From contig JARUPZ010000021.1 in assembly GCA_031213475.1 (NCBI GenBank), forward strand, positions 1,116,001 through 1,180,000: a DNA stretch of 64,000 bases. The letters run 5' to 3'. The notes beneath the pieces were generated by a model, which made no database searches, was not told where the DNA came from, and was given only the letters and a program-made list of their open reading frames with translations. Below are positions 22,271-32,429 of this stretch, piece after piece (position 1 is the first letter of the stretch; each line of letters opens with the position of its first letter). The stretch is from Nereocystis luetkeana (lineage: Eukaryota > Sar > Phaeophyceae > Laminariales > Laminariaceae). The translations under genes and the position numbers were made by a program.

Positions 22271-23165
22271 ATTAGGGGAACCGCGATAGTAGTGTGCTGT
22301 GTTCCCCTCTCTCTAGCACTGCTGCTCCTGCTCCATGTACTCCTTTATCTCCTGGTTTCTGTACCTCTTTATAGGTCCTGCTCTTGATGGGGCGAATGCG
22401 AGCAATGGACAGGATATATCGTACGATGGACGAGTATCTCAGCACCGACACACGTGCATCCCTAGAAGGCAGCACCTTTACACATGGCATCGTCGGCAGG
22501 ACGTACGGTTTTGAAATTCGAAAAAATCGTACCAAAATGTGGTAATATAGTCGTAGGAAATCGAAAATCCAGACCTGGTATTTTGCGAGGTACTCGTGGA
22601 ATGCGGTATGAGCGCTGGATGACCAACCTCAGCCACGGCGAAATGGAAATGAAAATGAAACGATAATCCTGAAGGTAGTGTCGTTGTCACCGATCGGTGT
22701 TCGTCCTTTCTGAAGGCGGCTTAGTCTCATTACTATTAATAGGTATGGGATATATCTACTGTTTTTCAGTTCATCTCCAATCAATCAGTTTTCGAGTGAG
22801 GTGTAAAAAGCTGATGCTCAAGCGAGTATCGTAGCCTCAGAACAAAAATAATAATGTCAATCGTCCGTAAATATAACTACCATTTTGATTATATATTAAT
22901 ATACAAACGGTCATTTTAATCAGGGACAGAGTGGTACAACAATACGTGCAACCCTTCCGTGGTATATACTTAATACTGTGTGAGTTTTAAGTACAGCAGA
23001 GTTCCCTCTATAATAATGCCGTTGCCCGCTATATATTGCCGGTGAAGTCGCTTGGCAGTGTGCGGAAAAATGCCGCTGCCCGCTAAAATGCCGGTGTGTA
23101 TTTGGATTGGCACATACCGGCACTATATATATTATACAGAGAGACCACTATTATTACTATACCGT
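22271..23165. other. No gene recognised
   Basis: Mixed sequence with a TATTAATA at 22734-22741. A short run of similar units around TGCCG(C/T)TGCCCGCTA lies at about 23.02-23.09 kb. No coding signal. Confidence 0.4.
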
Positions 23166-23345
23166 GTACTATTATTTCTCTTGCCATCCGACAATGTGCA
23201 GCATGATCTTCAACATTGATCACTCATAACTTTCCCGAAAGAAGAAAACCTCGGAAACAAAAGGAAACCCATGCCCCAAGTCTATCTCCCTTCTGTGCCA
23301 ACTTTCGGCTTGTCTACTCCATTCTCTGTCCTTGCTCCTTCCTTC
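23166..23345 (-). repeat. AAT-tailed dispersed repeat, minus copy
   Basis: Reads CTTGCCATCCGACAATG ... AACTTTCCCGAAAGAAG ... ACTTTCGGCTTGTCTACTCC, the complement of the family unit. Confidence 0.65.
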
Positions 23346-23499
23346 TCATTACGTTATATTCTCTTAAATCCTAAGCTGCATCGTATACTATTGTACCAGG
23401 TATCCAGCAGGATATATAAAGTTTCGATATGTTTTGTCTCTCAAGTCCCCAAGAGGTTAACAAGGTTGTACACTTCGGACCGATAATCTAGCAGATCAT

Positions 23500-23930
23500 A
23501 TATTCCCACTTGTGATGATCTAGATATTTCATGAAAGACCTATTCCTGATCTGTATTTATACAAGGGTCTAGCTCAAGTTGGCTGGTGGGAGAGACGAAG
23601 AATCTGCACAATTAATGTGGCACATACTTCCGGCGTCGTATATCTGTGCTACACAGATCCTGCACAACATGTCGTGACGGCAGGTTAAAATCTATCCGAT
23701 CTATCCTTAGATTATCTACAGTAGATCGTGTTCTGTGCCGGCTTTGCGTGCAAGATTGTGCATCGGGTAGGTGTCCCGTGCTGTCACGAACTGGAAATAT
23801 TTTTTCAAAATCAAAAACACTTTGCCAGCTGTGAGATCGAGGATTTCGTTTCCTTCTTTCGGGAAAGTTGTGAGTGAGTGATCAATGTTGAAGATCATGC
23901 TGCACATTGTCGGATGGCGAGATAAATCTA
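23500..23930. repeat. GATC-rich degenerate repeat plus AAT-family end
   Basis: Short units around AGATC, ATCTACAG and CCTGCACAAC, like those at 27.34-28.02, 42.10-42.42, 52.50-52.79, 53.69-53.83 and 54.08-54.31 kb. The right part (23838-23925) is an AAT-family 3' end. Confidence 0.45.
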
Positions 23931-24344
23931 ATCATATTAACTTCGTCGGAACCCGTCCTTGCAAGCTGTGACACGCTGCGTTGCCATGCTGCTGTGCCAT
24001 ACTTCGATACTAGTTGGTGTGTCTGTCCGTGTTTTCGAGTACACACTTCGAACTTTATTGCAGAAGGGTTCATCCTGCTTTCTTACCCTCCCCTCCCCAG
24101 TGTACAAAGTACTTACATTAAATCAGAACATAGTAATAATAGTATTGGTGTACTCATGTCAAGACAATCATCCGGTTTATGGCCATCAAAGTAGAGACAA
24201 GACAAGGTAAACCGGCTTGTCACGAGAACAAACTACTACTGGGAATTAGCGTTGGATTATTTTTCAGCACAGCAGTCGAAGGTAAGACCACGTTTTGGGG
24301 CTTGTCACGACGCGGTCTTAAAATGGGTACCATAATACCACAAT

Positions 24345-24505
24345 AATAGAGTAGACAAGCCGAGAGTTGACACGGAAGGGAGGTACACTTGGTGCATGGG
24401 TTTCCTTTTTTTGTTTCCGACGTTTTCTTCTTTCGGGAAAGTTATGAGTGATCCATGTTGAAGATCATGCTGCACATTGTCGGATGGCAAGAGAAATAAT
24501 AATAA
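24345..24505 (+). repeat. AAT-tailed dispersed repeat
   Basis: GAGTAGACAAGCCGAGAG ... TCGGATGGCAAGAGAAATAATAATAAT, complete at both ends relative to the other copies. Confidence 0.7.
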
Positions 24506-24744
24506 TATACCAGGTACATATATATATGGAATATGCCTTATCACACCACCTATACAGTGTATACTATACTATTCATAGTATAAATACCCTATCACACGTG
24601 TGATAGGAAAACACACCCCGTGGGACGAATGTCCGAGCCGGTTTTCTCCAAAGACGTGCCTTGAGGGAGCTTACACAAGACAATATAATAACCGAAAACG
24701 GCGGCTTGGGAATTTTCTCGAACAGATTTTTTCGGTAGCCGGCG

Positions 24745-25080
24745 TCCCCGGTGGCTTGGTAGTAGTAGGTGGTCCGCGTGCCTATCAAGATTAATTTCAT
24801 GGGGTCGAGTCTCACCGAGAGTGCATACTCGCAGGGATTTTTTAGTAATGCATACAAAATGTGATAAATAAGCGGAAAGCGCGAGAACTCGAGTTAGCAA
24901 CATTCTATACAAATCGACGAGCAGTGGGGGCATGCTGGACCCTGTGCGCGATAAAAAAAATGAAGGCACGACCACGGCTTGTTGTCCAGAAGAAGATGAT
25001 CGCTGATGGTAAAACCTCCTACCAGGTACGAGTTAAAAAGCTGGAAAGCAAAATTGATGATCAAAAATAAAAAAATGAAT
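24745..25080 (+). mobile_element. Older tRNA-derived SINE, different subfamily
   Basis: The head CCCGGTGGCTTGGTAGTAG with a B-box-like GGGTCGAGTCTC resembles a tRNA. The body keeps the core GCGCGATAAAAAAAATGAAGGCACGA, seen as CGCGATAAAAATGAAGGCACG in the young SINE. The rest is diverged and a TACCAGGTA sits inside it. Confidence 0.55.
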
Positions 25081-25089
25081 AGAAGAAGC

Positions 25090-25790
25090 ATCTCGCGGCG
25101 TTCGCACTCTCACAACTACCTACCGAGATTTTTTTTTGGAAATTCATCTGAGAGGTGTTCTACCTTAAGGCCTTGAGTGTTTCATATATATGGCGGTTAT
25201 GTACCGGTATACCGTAGCCTTTTAAGTCCCCTCATGTCCATATACCTGGCACTGGTATGTATGTACGTGTTCATGTCATCATGCCAAAATATTTAATATA
25301 CGTACATGATACCCTGGTAAGCATTTTGTTGTGTTGAATTGGTATTCATTCAAAATACAAAATTTAGAATTTAGACTACTACTGCTGTATGTATGTGCTC
25401 AGCACTGCTCATCATGATGACATGCTGAATACATACAAGATATGACGGAATGTTTTCATTCTACTATAAATACTAATACTGCTACACACCCGAGCGTACA
25501 GCTAGCTGTGGTAGACTATATTTCTCCATAATATATATACATGTAGAGATATATGTTGATTCTGAATTTTGATGTTTTCGTTCTGTCCGCCTTTGTCTGC
25601 ATCTCAATACTGCTGTTTGTACCAGAGGTGCACACATATTATGATACGTATAAATAGTTCGATTTCGGAAAGAAGTCTATTTCAGCAAATAAACAGCTCT
25701 ATTAATCCGATTAATTCCAAACCACCAGAAGAAGAAAAGGCGTAACATAATACGGACTTAAATGACAATCGTCGTCACAACATATTTTGC
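25090..25790. other. AT-rich intergenic sequence
   Basis: No conserved frame and no member of the named repeat families. Confidence 0.45.
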
Positions 25791-25799
25791 CTTCCGATC

Positions 25800-26085
25800 A
25801 TGCATGCACACGTGAACGGAGGAAAAAAAAAGAAAAAAAGAAAAAAAGAAAAAAAAAAGATGGCTTCCACTTTCCCCCCGCAAAAGTTTGAACCTCGATC
25901 ACCGATCACCCATCCATCACGATTCACCGCCCCACCCCGCCCCGCCCGGCCCCGCACCGCACCGTACCGTATACCGTACGATTCGAAAAATTGAAAAGCC
26001 GCACCGCACCGCACCGCGCCGTGCGACTCTAAGAAGGGTACGGTACGGTACGTACGTACGTACACACGGAGGGAGGGAGGGAGGA
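25800..26085. repeat. Low-complexity A-rich and CCGCACCG-type tract
   Basis: AAAAAG runs are followed by repeated CCGCACCGCACC, CCCGCCCC and GTACGGTACG units. Open frames here are products of the repeat. Confidence 0.7.
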
Positions 26086-26315
26086 GGGTTGCCCCCATTT
26101 TCATTTCCGAGCTGGGACTCCCGCAAGTGACCCCGCACCCCGCACCTAACCAGTATACCAGGTATAAAACTAAAAGCGAAACACCCATCCATCCCACCAT
26201 GTGGCGCAGCGTAATCAAACCACCCCCCCCCCCCCCTATATCTTACCTGGTAACAGCAGTAGTGTATACATACCTGGTACCATATATGTTTTTTGTTTTT
26301 TTTTGCCTCTGTTTT

Positions 26316-26415
26316 TACTTGAGGTATTTCTTCCACTCCAGAGTTATTGGAGCCTGTCCTGCGACCACGGACTGCATTGAATTGTGAGTTAATGTGAGAA
26401 CAACAACAAAAAAAA
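26316..26415 (+). repeat. Dispersed repeat, partner at 41325-41415
   Basis: CTTCCACTC(C/G)AGA(G/A)TTATTGG, AGCCTGTCCTG and GTGAGTTAATGTGAG are shared over about 90 bp. Family unknown. Confidence 0.6.
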
Positions 26416-26566
26416 ATGTTGATGCGTATCGCGAAGAAACCTTATCGCGCACAAGCGTCAAGGCTGGACATAAATATAGAGGGTGGGCACTTGCGCGCGC
26501 GGCTGTAAGCCGTTTTGAAGAACGAGGACGTATAAAGGTCACACCCCCCTACCGCGCAGCCTTAAA

Positions 26567-26657
26567 CCTCTTAGAAGAAGTGCAGTCTCATTTTGGGTAC
26601 GAACCACTCAAATTTTAAGTAGTTTGTCCTCAAAACAGGACTGCGGTCCTAAAAGGT
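26567..26657. mobile_element. MITE-2 (piggyBac-type)
   Basis: Follows CTTAAA and ends AAAAGGTTTAA, so TTAA-like sequence is present on both sides. The interior is TGGGTACGAACCACTCAAAT ... TTTGTCCTCAAAACAGG. Confidence 0.75.
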
Positions 26658-26691
26658 TTAATAGCCTTAGTCTCAGCCCTATTACGGGGGA

Positions 26692-26937
26692 CCACATATA
26701 TATTTAATACCAGGTAGGACCTACGGTACACACAAAATCCTGCGAGTGGTATACCTGGTATCTTTATACTCCGGAGTATTTCGCTATTTTCACTATCACG
26801 GGGGACCATAGTTAACAGGACCTATGGTACACATAAAAACCTATATGTCTAACCATTTTTACTAACAATATTTGGTCCTGTTAACTATGCCCCCCCGTAA
26901 TAACAATATTGGTCCTGTTTACCATGGCCCCCCGTAA
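26692..26937. mobile_element. MITE-1, outer copy carrying a nested MITE-1
   Basis: The left end is TTACGGGGGACC at 26692 and the right end CCCCCCGTAA at 26937, with TA on both sides. The interior is split at 26794 by a second copy. A TACCAGGTA insertion interrupts the usual TTAATAGGACC at 26708-26716. Confidence 0.85.
26796..26900. mobile_element. MITE-1, inner copy (105 bp)
   Basis: Inserted at a TA of the outer copy. The flank reads CAC-TA | element | TA-ACAATATTGG, where an uninterrupted copy has AC-TA-ACAATATTTGG. This fixes both the element ends (TCACGGGGG...CCCCCGTAA) and the TA target duplication, the signature of the Tc1/mariner superfamily. Confidence 0.93.
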
Positions 26938-27339
26938 TAATAGTGTCCTTAGTATGGGCCTTCAAATCCAAGTAATTTGCTACGGTGCGGATTTTACCGG
27001 CTTCTATTAATAGCGGCTTTTTTACCGAACCGCGCACCTCGCCGTACGATGATTTTAAACCGTATCGCACCGCACAGAGTATGGGATTCTGCGAATAGCA
27101 AAACCACACCGAGGTTCGTCGAAAGGCACTGGAAAATATCCAGCTACAGAGAATAGAACAACACCGAGTAGGGAAAACAAACAAGGATTTACTGTATATA
27201 CTACAGCCTTAAATAATACCTGGTAATGTCTAAATCGTGAGCGTAAGTGATCTAAGTCAAGAAGGTACCAGGTACACTATAGGTCAACAAGGCGACGGGT
27301 AGCTTTGATTTTTCGTGGGTCCGCTTGGAACGTTTCATA

Positions 27340-28020
27340 CCTTTGACAGATCATGTACAGATAGATCATGATATAGATCATCTAGCTCCTCGCCTGCCGC
27401 TGTGAGAGGTTGTACAGGATCTGTATAGCACACAGATCCAACCTAGGAAACTGTATATCACGCAGATTATACGGCGCCCACCCGGCAACACGAGCTGGAT
27501 CATACAGATCATACAGATCACACAGATCAGGAATCTATCCATCTATCTATCTGTCCTTAAATATCTAGGTCCTGAACTATGGGACATACATGTGTGGAAT
27601 TGTGGTGAGCTCAACAGGTACCCACCACTGTAGGCGGGGTTGTAAGGACCGTTGGGTCTTCATGTGCACACACCGACCATCCCTACACTTCGTAAAGAGC
27701 GGTAAACTTCTTGAAAACACCCAACTCGAAGAAAAAAGGCTGCTCTATCTTCAATTATTTCACACCTCATGGACAGATCATCCAACAAATCATTCGCACC
27801 TCATCATCTAGATTTTTTAGGGCAGATATCGTCCTGGTCTGTAGTATGATCTGTATGATATGTGTGATCTACAGTATAGTAGTTCATGTTGTCCCAGACA
27901 GGTCTCTCCCGGTTTTGATCTGTACATACTCATATCCCTGCACGACATCTCATGACACAACGACAGGCTAGGGTCCAGGTGATCTACCGATGATCTACAG
28001 GTGGTCTACAGTCGGTCGCG
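27340..28020. repeat. GATC-rich degenerate repeat region
   Basis: Many short units of the type CAGATCATCTAC, TAGATCATG and ACACAGATC. No fixed period. The same texture occurs in the introns of the SIN3-like gene. Confidence 0.45.
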
Positions 28021-28121
28021 ATTTGTCCGACCTGTGATTTGGTTTCCTTGTGGTTTTCCCTTGGGTCTTCTTTTTCATGGGAATGTTGATGAGTGATCAA
28101 TGTTGAAGCTTATGCTGTTAA

Positions 28122-28205
28122 CCCATTCAGGACTGCTGCCCCGCTTTGGGGACAAACCACTCAAGTTGTAAGCACAATTTGTCCCCGAAACGGGGAGGCG
28201 TTTTA
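28122..28205. mobile_element. MITE-2, diverged
   Basis: Follows TTAA (28118-28121). Interior CCCCGCTTTGGGGACAAACC ... TTGTCCCCGAAACGGGG. Confidence 0.65.
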
Positions 28206-28600
28206 CGATAGAGGCGTTCTAGTAGACCAGCCGAAAGTTGGCACGGAAGGGAGGTGGACTTGGTGCGTGGGTTTCCTCTAGTTTCCGAGGTTTTTCTTTT
28301 TCGGGGAAGCTATGAGTGATCAAAGTTGAAGAATCATGCTGCACATTGTCGGATGGCAAGAGAAATAATGAAAACAGAGGTCCACCCTAGATTTTCTGAG
28401 GCTCCTCACTTGAGGGGCTCCACACCTCACCCGAAAACTGACTTCAGCAAAAATCTAATTGCATCCCGATGAATAATCCCGTGACCCAAGTATACAACTA
28501 CTTCATTTTTGGAAAAACAGACTGGCATTCCGACGATTCGGCGTTAAGGAGCCCCGCCATTCAGAAAAAAAATTAGCGGAAATGTGCTACCTCTGTCGCG
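28199..28600 (+). mobile_element. R8 element split by an AAT-tailed repeat
   Basis: The left end GTTTTACGATAGAGG is separated from the body (GGTCCACCCTAG ... CTCACCCGAAAACTGAC) by an AAT-family copy at about 28213-28371. AGAGG appears on both sides of that copy, a probable target duplication. The second R8 at 30914-31173 shows the uninterrupted order. Confidence 0.6.
28213..28371 (+). repeat. AAT-tailed repeat nested in R8
   Basis: GTAGACCAGCCGAAAG ... TCGGATGGCAAGAGAAATAATGAAAAC, with AGAGG flanking on each side. Confidence 0.65.
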
Positions 28601-28660
28601 TCGATATACTGTACCAGGATGCATCTTGTCGGGTGGCAGTATAGATCGAAAGAGACACTA

Positions 28661-28768
28661 TCACGGGGGACCATAGTAAATAGGACCAAATATTATGAAT
28701 AAAAATAGGGAAATATGCATGTTTTTGTGTGTAACGTAGGTCCTACTTACTCCCATGGTCCCCCGTGA
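28661..28768. mobile_element. MITE-1
   Basis: TA | TCACGGGGGACCATAG ... CATGGTCCCCCGTGA | TA. Length 108 bp. Confidence 0.9.
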
Positions 28769-28966
28769 TAATACGCGGTATAATTTGCAACGTTCCCCTC
28801 TCCTGGACGTGCCTAGGGGGGAGTGGCGCAAGAGCGAATTGAAAATCGTGCAGCACGAGATACTGTGTCATACGCACATACATGATAAAATATTACCATG
28901 TTATTAAATGTCTGCAAATTCTGCTCGACATATAGACATGTACACTATTCAATACCCTTTTATTAA

Positions 28967-29056
28967 CCCTTTTAGAACCGCAGTCCCGATTTTGGGGACA
29001 AACCACTCAAATTCCAAGTAGTTTGTCCCCAAAACGGGACTGCGGTCCTAAAAGGG
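28967..29056. mobile_element. MITE-2, well preserved
   Basis: TTAA | CCCTTTTAGAACCGCAGTCC ... GGACTGCGGTCCTAAAAGGG | TTGA. A 90-bp near-perfect palindrome. The 5' CCC and the TTAA target are typical of piggyBac-type elements. Confidence 0.9.
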
Positions 29057-29059
29057 TTG

Positions 29060-29460
29060 AAACTGCACCTGCATCATCGCGGACAAAAACATACATGGAA
29101 ACAGTGTGGAACTGCTGTTATTTTTTACTGTGTGTGTGTGTTTTTTTTTTCAGATTTTCTTGCTGATCGCGCAAATTTTTTTATTTGTCGATGACCTTCT
29201 CTTGTTGTGGTGCGCGCGGCAAAGAAGGCCTCTTCTCGTACAAAAACCGAGGACTGTGCCGACAAAACAAAAAGGTCTGAAAGCACTCCACGCGTGCCAC
29301 ACGGCGCACACCGCACACACACGCACACACACCCGCGTGACACGCCGAACACAGAAGTAGTAGTACAGCAGCAGTAGTGGGATAATACTTGGAGAAATAC
29401 AAAAGGAGGCACCGAACAAGGGGCTGGAACTCTCGACCACACTCGGCTGCCCACACGAAA
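29060..29460. other. No gene recognised
   Basis: Contains GT and CA dinucleotide runs (29130-29150, 29310-29330). No conserved frame. Confidence 0.45.
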
Positions 29461-29823
29461 ATCGCACTGCAGCAGCAGCAGCAGCAGGATTGTTGTACCT
29501 GTATTAATAGCAGTCATGCATGTATCACACAACAGCAGATACCCCCAGCTTTACAGATAGCAGGGTCCGATGAAAAAGTAACAGTGAACTACCATCGCAC
29601 TGCAGCAGCAGCAGCAGGATTGTTGTACCTGTATTACGGGGGACCATAGTTAACAGGACCAAATATTGTTAGTAAAAATGGTTAAATATATAGGTTTTTA
29701 TGTGTACCATAGGTCCTATTAACTATGGTCCCCCGTAACAGCAGTCATGCATGTATCACACAACAGCAGATACCCCCAGCTTTACAGATAGCAGGGTCCG
29801 ATAGAAAAGTAACAGTGAACTAC
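29461..29823. repeat. Tandem duplication with occupied and empty MITE-1 site
   Basis: Unit 1 (29461-29593) and unit 2 (29594-29823) start with ATCGCACTGCAGCAG and end AACAGTGAACTAC and are nearly identical. Unit 2 contains a MITE-1 after TACCTGTA. Unit 1 has TATTAATA (29502-29509) at exactly that point: CTG-TATTAATA-GCAGTCATG. Confidence 0.95.
29634..29738. mobile_element. MITE-1 (105 bp) in unit 2 of the tandem duplication
   Basis: TA | TTACGGGGGACCATAG ... CTATGGTCCCCCGTAA | CA. The right flank has one change from TA. Confidence 0.93.
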
Positions 29824-30060
29824 TGTACGTATTACTTGGGGAGGCGTTTTTTTGCGCTGCGGAGGAGGAGGGGGGGGGGGAGGGGTGATCATGTGGGAGG
29901 AGGGGGTGAACGCACTCATTGGTTGCTCGCCTTCGTCGTTTAACCATTGACCACGCATTCCTCTCGAGACGGGGCACTGTTCCTACTCCTAGTCGAGACA
30001 TCTCCAACAGCTGGGCGCTCATTACGCTGTTTCCATATATTACATAGGAGCGTTTGGCTA

Positions 30061-30166
30061 TTCCGCGGGACCATAGTAAATGGGACCGAATATTGTCGGT
30101 GAAACTAGCTAAATACATAGGTTTTTGTGTATACCATAGGTACTATTTACTATGCCCCCCCCGCCA
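30061..30166. mobile_element. MITE-1
   Basis: TA | TTCCGCGGGACCATAG ... ACTATGCCCCCCCCGCCA | TA. Target duplication kept; ends slightly diverged. Confidence 0.85.
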
Positions 30167-30283
30167 TAGTCTCACCCCCTTCCTGTTTGGCCGCCTGTGG
30201 CCACCATCTATCTCCCACAGGACAGCGATCTGTCTATACGTAGTGTACCAAACTTCTCCGTTTTTCGCACGTACATTCTTCTA

Positions 30284-30502
30284 TTTCGGGGGGCCATAGT
30301 AAACAGGACCAAATATATACTGTTAGTAAGAATAGGTAAATATCGATCTGGTAGGTTATTCGTGTAGTATACCATAGATAGGTCTTATTAACCCTTTTAG
30401 AACCGCAGTCCCGGTCTGGGGACAAACCAGTCAAATTTCCAGTATTTTGTCCCCAAAACGGGGCTGCGGTTCTGAAGGGGTTTAACTATGGTCCCCGCGT
30501 AA
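30284..30502. mobile_element. MITE-1 carrying a nested MITE-2
   Basis: TA | TTCGGGGGGCCATAG ... CCCCGCGTAA | TA, split inside its ...ATTAACTATGG arm by a MITE-2. Confidence 0.87.
30392..30480. mobile_element. MITE-2 nested in MITE-1 at TTAA
   Basis: The MITE-1 arm reads GGTCTTA-TTAA before it and T-TTAA-CTATGG after it, where intact copies have a single TTAA. Because the pre-insertion sequence is known from other MITE-1 copies, this is direct evidence for a TTAA target duplication. Confidence 0.92.
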
Positions 30503-30913
30503 TAGTTAATACTTCGTATACATGTACCGTTCGTTCCCCCTTGCACATTTCACGTGCCAAACTTCTCCGTGTTACATTCTTCTATTTTCCTCATTATGAC
30601 ATGTCATCCTCTAACCTACACGTACCGTTCCTCCTTTTGTATATTTCACATTCTCCATCCATGAGAGTTCTGCGCTCTGTTGCCTCACGACAAGGGTCCA
30701 TCTGCGCATCTGCTTCCTCCCCCCCCCCGGCTGCTGGCATACCTCCCTCTTCTTTCTGGCAGGTCCAGATCCCCTACACGAAATCACAGCAGCTTCTGCG
30801 TTTTTCGCGGAGGTCCAGTGGGCCGTGAATATACGAAGTAGGTTTTCACTCGCACCCCTTCTGTTGGCCCCTGTATAGCTCTGCTCTTAAGTGTTTATCA
30901 TAGTAGTTGAGGC

Positions 30914-31173
30914 GTTCTACGATAGGGGTTCACCCTAAGCTTTCTGACGCTCCTCGCTTAAGGAGGAGGGAGCTCCATACCTCACCCGAAAACTGACTTC
31001 GGCAAAAAAAACTTCGGCAAGAATCAAATTGCATCTCGACGAATAATCCCACGTCCCAAGTATTCGAAAGCGTCATTTTTCGAAACAAGATTGGCATTGC
31101 GACGATTTTGGGTTAAGGAACCCCGTCATCCAGAAAACGATTCAGCGGAAATGTGCTGCCTCTATCGTAGAAC
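30914..31173 (+). mobile_element. R8 element with 15-bp terminal inverted repeats
   Basis: The left end GTTCTACGATAGGGG and right end CCTCTATCGTAGAAC are inverted copies. The interior has CTCACCCGAAAACTGAC and TTAAGG near both sides and no coding capacity. Length 260 bp, a MITE-like DNA element. I cannot define the target duplication. Confidence 0.7.
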
Positions 31174-31299
31174 GTGACAGTTCGCCTTATTTCTTAGCGC
31201 TAGCCTCTCCCTGCTTTCTACCCTTTATTTTACTTGTGTCTTGTGTGTTTGTGGGGGAGTTCCACCATTCTGCGGCGCAAATTGTCCGGGGAGGATTTG

Positions 31300-31460
31300 T
31301 TTGTATTACTTGATGGGGAGGCGTTGTGCGTTGCGGTGGAAGCGGGGGCGGCGGGCGCGGAGGGGGAGAGGGGGGGGGGGGGGGGGGGCGTACTCAAATG
31401 TTGGTTGCCTTAGTCATTTGACCAATTGACCACGCACCCCTTTCGAGACGGCGGGCGGGC
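31300..31460 (-). repeat. C-tail family B, short copy
   Basis: A long G run (31370-31388) then CGTACTCAAATGTTGG, GACCACGCACCCC and TTTCGAGACGG. Truncated soon after. Confidence 0.6.
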
Positions 31461-31915
31461 GGGCGGGCGGCGGGCGGCGGGGGGGGGAAGGGGACATGGG
31501 CTCGAAATTCCACTTTTTTGCGGGGAGATTTGTAGGGGGGAGGAGGAGAGAGCTTTGCTCGCGAACCGTCGAGCAAAGATAGAGAGGGTCGTACGCGCGC
31601 TGCTCGCCAGCCAGCCAGCCAGCAAAAAAAAAAAAAACTCTTTCGTTGGCTGCCCTTTTTTCGACCCCTTTCGGCCTTAAGAACTTCACTCCCCGTGGTA
31701 GCGACCAAACGCTTTTGAATTTGACTCAGATATAGGTCTATATCTTTAGGCTAAGTGTAGTTGCACACGCTATTAATAGTGATAAAAAAGGGCGAATGAA
31801 TCCTTCCTGTCCTTTTTTAGGCTACGCCTCTCTGCCTGGATTTTTTTAACCTCGCCAGTGCTGTGCGTTTGCACATGTAAACATATGTTTGAGTCCAGTT
31901 CCCAGAAAAAAAAAT
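31461..31915. other. No gene recognised
   Basis: GC-rich CGGGCGGGCGG run, then mixed sequence. A TATTAATA lies at 31771-31778. Confidence 0.45.
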
Positions 31916-31917
31916 TC

Positions 31918-31955
31918 ACCCCCCGAAAGGGGAGTGCGGGTACTGAGAGGGTTAA
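31918..31955. repeat. MITE-2 right-end fragment
   Basis: CCCCGAAAGGGGAGTGCGGG ... GAGAGGGTTAA only. The other half is absent. Confidence 0.45.
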
Positions 31956-32062
31956 AAACCGGTTCGGCACTATTTACTGCTGTAGCAATAATCACATGAG
32001 GAAATGCGCCAGTCATACGCACAAAGACGCTAAAAACTCCGCAGATTTCCCCCGGGCAACTA

Positions 32063-32170
32063 TTACGGGGGACCATAGTAAATAGGGTCAAATGTTGTTA
32101 GTAAAAATAGCTAAATAAATAGTTTTTTTTTGTATGTACCGTAGGTCCTATTTACTATGGCCCCCCGTTC
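32063..32170. mobile_element. MITE-1, right end decayed
   Basis: TA | TTACGGGGGACCATAG ... TTTACTATGGCCCCCCG followed by TTCCAATAA. Confidence 0.8.
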
Positions 32171-32182
32171 CAATAAATGGGA

Positions 32183-32412
32183 CGCGAGAGTCGACGAGGG
32201 AAGAAAGGGGCTGACTAACCCTTTTAGAACCGCAGTTTGGTTTTGGGGGCAAACCACTCAAAATTCAAGTAGTTTGTCCCCAAAACGGGACCGCGATCCT
32301 AAAAGGGTTAAATCCCCCCTCGCGATACAAAAATGTTAGGCACGGAACGTGGTGGGAGGGGGGGGGGGGAGAGCCTGCTATGCATGTGACTCCGGATCTG
32401 AGATACGATTAC
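32183..32412 (+). mobile_element. SINE fragment split by MITE-2
   Basis: GCGAGAGTCGACGAGGGAAG ... GGCTGA, then a MITE-2, then CTCGCGATACAAAAATG ... GAGAGCCTGCTATGC ... GGATCTGAGATACGA. Both parts match the body of the 8.1 kb SINE in order. The tRNA-like head is absent. Confidence 0.75.
32219..32307. mobile_element. MITE-2 nested in a SINE
   Basis: CTAA | CCCTTTTAGAACCGCAG ... GCGATCCTAAAAGGG | TTAA. The element is complete and close to consensus. Confidence 0.88.
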
Positions 32413-32429
32413 TATTAATACAAATACTA

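Larger units (their letters stand above)
29850..30830 (-). repeat. C-tail family B copy with MITE insertions
   Basis: G run (29869-29880), then TGGTTGCTCGCC, GACCACGCATTCC, ACATCTCCAACAGCTGGGCGC and CCGCCTGTGGCCACC. It probably extends to about 30.8 kb through TTTCACATTCTCC. Two MITE-1 copies and a MITE-2 sit inside. Confidence 0.6.
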
